A DNA stretch of 7,052 nucleotides from Deltaproteobacteria bacterium (GTDB lineage Bacteria; Desulfobacterota; Desulfobulbia; Desulfobulbales; BM004), in contig JAFDBU010000078.1 in assembly GCA_019313095.1 (NCBI GenBank), positions 1 through 7,052 of the forward strand, read 5' to 3'. The notes under the pieces are model-generated. The model made no database searches and was not told the DNA's origin. It saw nothing but the letters and a program-made list of their open reading frames with translations. Positions 5,897-7,052 of the stretch are shown in pieces. Positions within the stretch are counted from its first letter, which is position 1; each line of letters opens with the position of its first letter. Made by a program: the position numbers and the translations under genes.

Positions 5897-6871
5897 TCAG
5901 CGATTATATTTTTCCTCGCAGGAGAGCAGCAGTTCCTTCTGGGCCTCGGCAAGAATCTCCTTAGCCTGGCGTATATCCTGTTGAATCTGCTCTGCAAGTT
6001 CCTCGGGCCCGGAAAATTTCTTTTCCTCCCGCAGGTGTTTCAGCAGATTGATCTTTATCTTCTTGCCGTAAATATCCTGGTTGAAATCAAAAATATGCGT
6101 TTCAGCCGACAAACGGTTTTCACCGAATGTCGGATTATAACCTATATTCAGAACACCACCATAACACTTGCCTTCATGGACCACCTGGGTGACATAAACA
6201 CCATGCCTCGGGCAAAGATCCTCTTCAGACAGGTTTAGATTCGCTGTTTTAAAACCGACAACAGGACCACCCCGCTTCTTACCCTCCTGCACTGTTCCCC
6301 GGATCTGATAATTGCGGCCCAGAAGCTTCTTAACATCCATCATTCTGCCCTGGCTCACCAGTTCGCGTATCTTACTGCTGCTGACCAGCATATCATCAAC
6401 ATAATACGGCTCCACCACTGTGACAGGAAACCCCCTGAGCCGCCCCTGTTCTTTCAAAAATTCTATATTCCCCTGCCTGCCCTTGCCAAAAGCATAGTCG
6501 TATCCAACCACGAGTTCCCTGACCCTGATGGTCTTGATCAACACCTCATCGACAAAGGTTTCGGCACTTGTAGCTGCAAAATCCCTGGTAAACGGGATGA
6601 CCACCAGTATGTCTATGCCGGCAAGCTCGATCATTTCAACCTTTTGTTCATAGGTTGAAATAAGCTTTATGCCGATTTCAGGCCTCATAACCTGCAGTGG
6701 ATGCGGATCAAATGTTATAACTATACTGATACCCTGCTTTTGATAGGCTCGGCTGACTACCTCGGAAAAAAGCTTTTGATGTCCCAGGTGGACACCGTCA
6801 AAATTGCCGATGGTGACAAAACTGTCAGCAAAAGGTGATGTAATATCTTTGAGGCTGTTATATATTTCCAT
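5897..6871 (-). CDS. ribF: bifunctional riboflavin kinase / FAD synthetase
   Basis: RibF phosphorylates riboflavin to FMN and adenylylates FMN to FAD. The 324-residue protein is slightly longer than many homologues. The N-terminal nucleotidyltransferase domain (about 1-180) has GNFDGVHLGH (22-31) with both histidines of the nucleotide-binding loop, FDPHP (54-58), GYDYAFGKGRQGN (123-135) and SSSKIRELV (164-172). The C-terminal kinase domain (about 184-310) has GVYVTQV (224-230), GGVLNIGYNPTFG (238-250), the presumed catalytic glutamate E257 in 'SAETHIFDF', and DIYGKKI. Its Mg/ATP motif, usually PTAN, reads KTAN (208-211). A charged helix forms the C-terminal end. The start matches the usual distance to the GNFDGVH motif, but only GGA is seen as a weak ribosome site. 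It heads the minus-strand gene series and diverges from the tRNA. Confidence 0.97.
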   Translation of the reverse strand: MEIYNSLKDITSPFADSFVTIGNFDGVHLGHQKLFSEVVSRAYQKQGISIVITFDPHPLQVMRPEIGIKLISTYEQKVEMIELAGIDILVVIPFTRDFAATSAETFVDEVLIKTIRVRELVVGYDYAFGKGRQGNIEFLKEQGRLRGFPVTVVEPYYVDDMLVSSSKIRELVSQGRMMDVKKLLGRNYQIRGTVQEGKKRGGPVVGFKTANLNLSEEDLCPRHGVYVTQVVHEGKCYGGVLNIGYNPTFGENRLSAETHIFDFNQDIYGKKIKINLLKHLREEKKFSGPEELAEQIQQDIRQAKEILAEAQKELLLSCEEKYNR

Positions 6872-6893
6872 AAATCCAGATTGATTCAGTAGT

Positions 6894-6903
6894 GTAAGCT
6901 TAC
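6894..6903. repeat. perfect 10-bp palindrome upstream of ribF
   Basis: GTAAGCTTAC is a perfect palindrome centred about 28 nt before the ribF start. Nearby minus-strand promoter-like boxes (TTGCAC at 6916-6921, TACACT at 6891-6896) have a 19-nt spacer, too long to be convincing. If that promoter is real, the palindrome would sit across its -10 region, a natural operator place. It may be chance. Confidence 0.3.
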
Positions 6904-6970
6904 TTTTAAGGGTATGTGCAAGCTCCTTCAGAGGGCTTAAGAATTTTCAATTACCGGGGTGAAGAACCTC

Positions 6971-6998
6971 TTGACAAATTTTGCCCTCGTACTAATAT
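6971..6998 (+). promoter_or_regulatory. sigma-70-type promoter of tRNA-Leu
   Basis: A perfect -35 box TTGACA (6971-6976) and a TAATAT -10 box (6993-6998) are separated by 16 nt. The expected start site is near 7005, about 10 nt before the tRNA 5' end, leaving a short leader for RNase P to remove. The bases after the -10 (TGCCTCC) are GC-rich, the type of discriminator linked to stringent control of stable-RNA promoters; that regulation is inferred. Confidence 0.8.
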
Positions 6999-7014
6999 TG
7001 CCTCCTGCTTGTGT

Positions 7015-7052
7015 GCCGAAGTGGCGGAATTGGTAGACGCGCTAGGTTCAGG
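7015..7052 (+). tRNA. tRNA-Leu(CAG), 5' part, cut by the right edge
   Basis: The sequence follows a leucine tRNA. The acceptor strand is GCCGAAG (7015-7021), followed by TG, then D-stem GCG/CGC (7024-7026 and 7038-7040) around the loop GAATTGGTAGA. The 5' side of the anticodon stem is CTAGG (7042-7046), and the loop starts TTCAGG. By position the anticodon is CAG (7049-7051), reading CUG codons. The window ends in the anticodon loop, so the 3' stem, the long variable arm expected of tRNA-Leu and the T arm are not seen. Confidence 0.92.

Noticed and set aside
5886..5899. TGAA-n6-TTCA repeat at the ribF stop followed by T-rich sequence, considered as a ribF terminator
   Set aside because: A four-base A/T-rich stem overlapping the stop codon is too weak, and the T-run is broken by A residues.
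5773..5997. 74-codon minus-strand frame crossing the ribF end into the gap before the first TPR gene
   Set aside because: Two thirds overlap ribF or its immediate end in another frame, no ribosome site was seen, and the peptide resembles nothing I know.
5885..6238. 117-codon plus-strand open frame with hydrophobic stretches opposite the ribF 3' end
   Set aside because: It is antisense to well-conserved kinase-domain sequence. The hydrophobic look comes from reverse-complemented glutamate/lysine-rich codons.
7015..7052. tRNA-Leu as an integration site for a mobile element
   Set aside because: No integrase, direct repeat or foreign-looking gene is in the window, and the 3' end of the tRNA, where attachment usually occurs, is outside it.
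1..7052. CRISPR arrays, insertion sequences, toxin-antitoxin or phage-defence genes
   Set aside because: No regularly spaced repeats, transposase motifs or small toxin-like gene pairs were found. All sizeable minus-strand frames are explained by the genes listed.

Overview
The window reads as bacterial chromosome of moderate GC content. It is most likely from a Desulfobacterota (former Deltaproteobacteria) organism, possibly a sulfate reducer of the Desulfobulbales type. That placement is an inference from two things. The run ribE-ribBA-ribH-nusB is typical of that group. The HEAT-repeat protein has an N-terminal CxxC/CxC domain that resembles, from memory, proteins of sulfate reducers. No taxonomic marker is decisive and no search was run.

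All protein genes lie on the minus strand, so transcription runs from high to low coordinates. In that order they are: ribF (bifunctional FAD synthetase/riboflavin kinase); a 197-nt gap with a possible promoter; a compact trio of a five-repeat TPR protein, a zinc-ribbon/HEAT protein and a second TPR protein; the riboflavin genes ribE, ribBA and ribH; nusB; a 134-nt gap; and the 5' end of an ftsK-like gene that runs off the left edge. The only plus-strand gene is the 5' part of a tRNA-Leu(CAG) at the right edge. It is preceded by a strong -35/-10 promoter and diverges from ribF.

RibBA makes both precursors (dihydroxybutanone phosphate from ribulose 5-phosphate, and the pyrimidine precursor from GTP). 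RibH forms lumazine, RibE converts lumazine to riboflavin, and RibF makes FMN and FAD. The deaminase/reductase RibD is absent. In the commonly described ribD-ribE-ribBA-ribH-nusB arrangement it would sit just upstream of ribE; here that place is held by the TPR-HEAT-TPR trio. No FMN riboswitch was recognised upstream of ribF or ribE.

The least understood and most interesting part is the trio at 3352-5699. Its genes are spaced 1 and 10 nt apart, encode soluble scaffold-type repeat proteins, and sit in the same direction between ribF and ribE. Their function cannot be read from the sequence.
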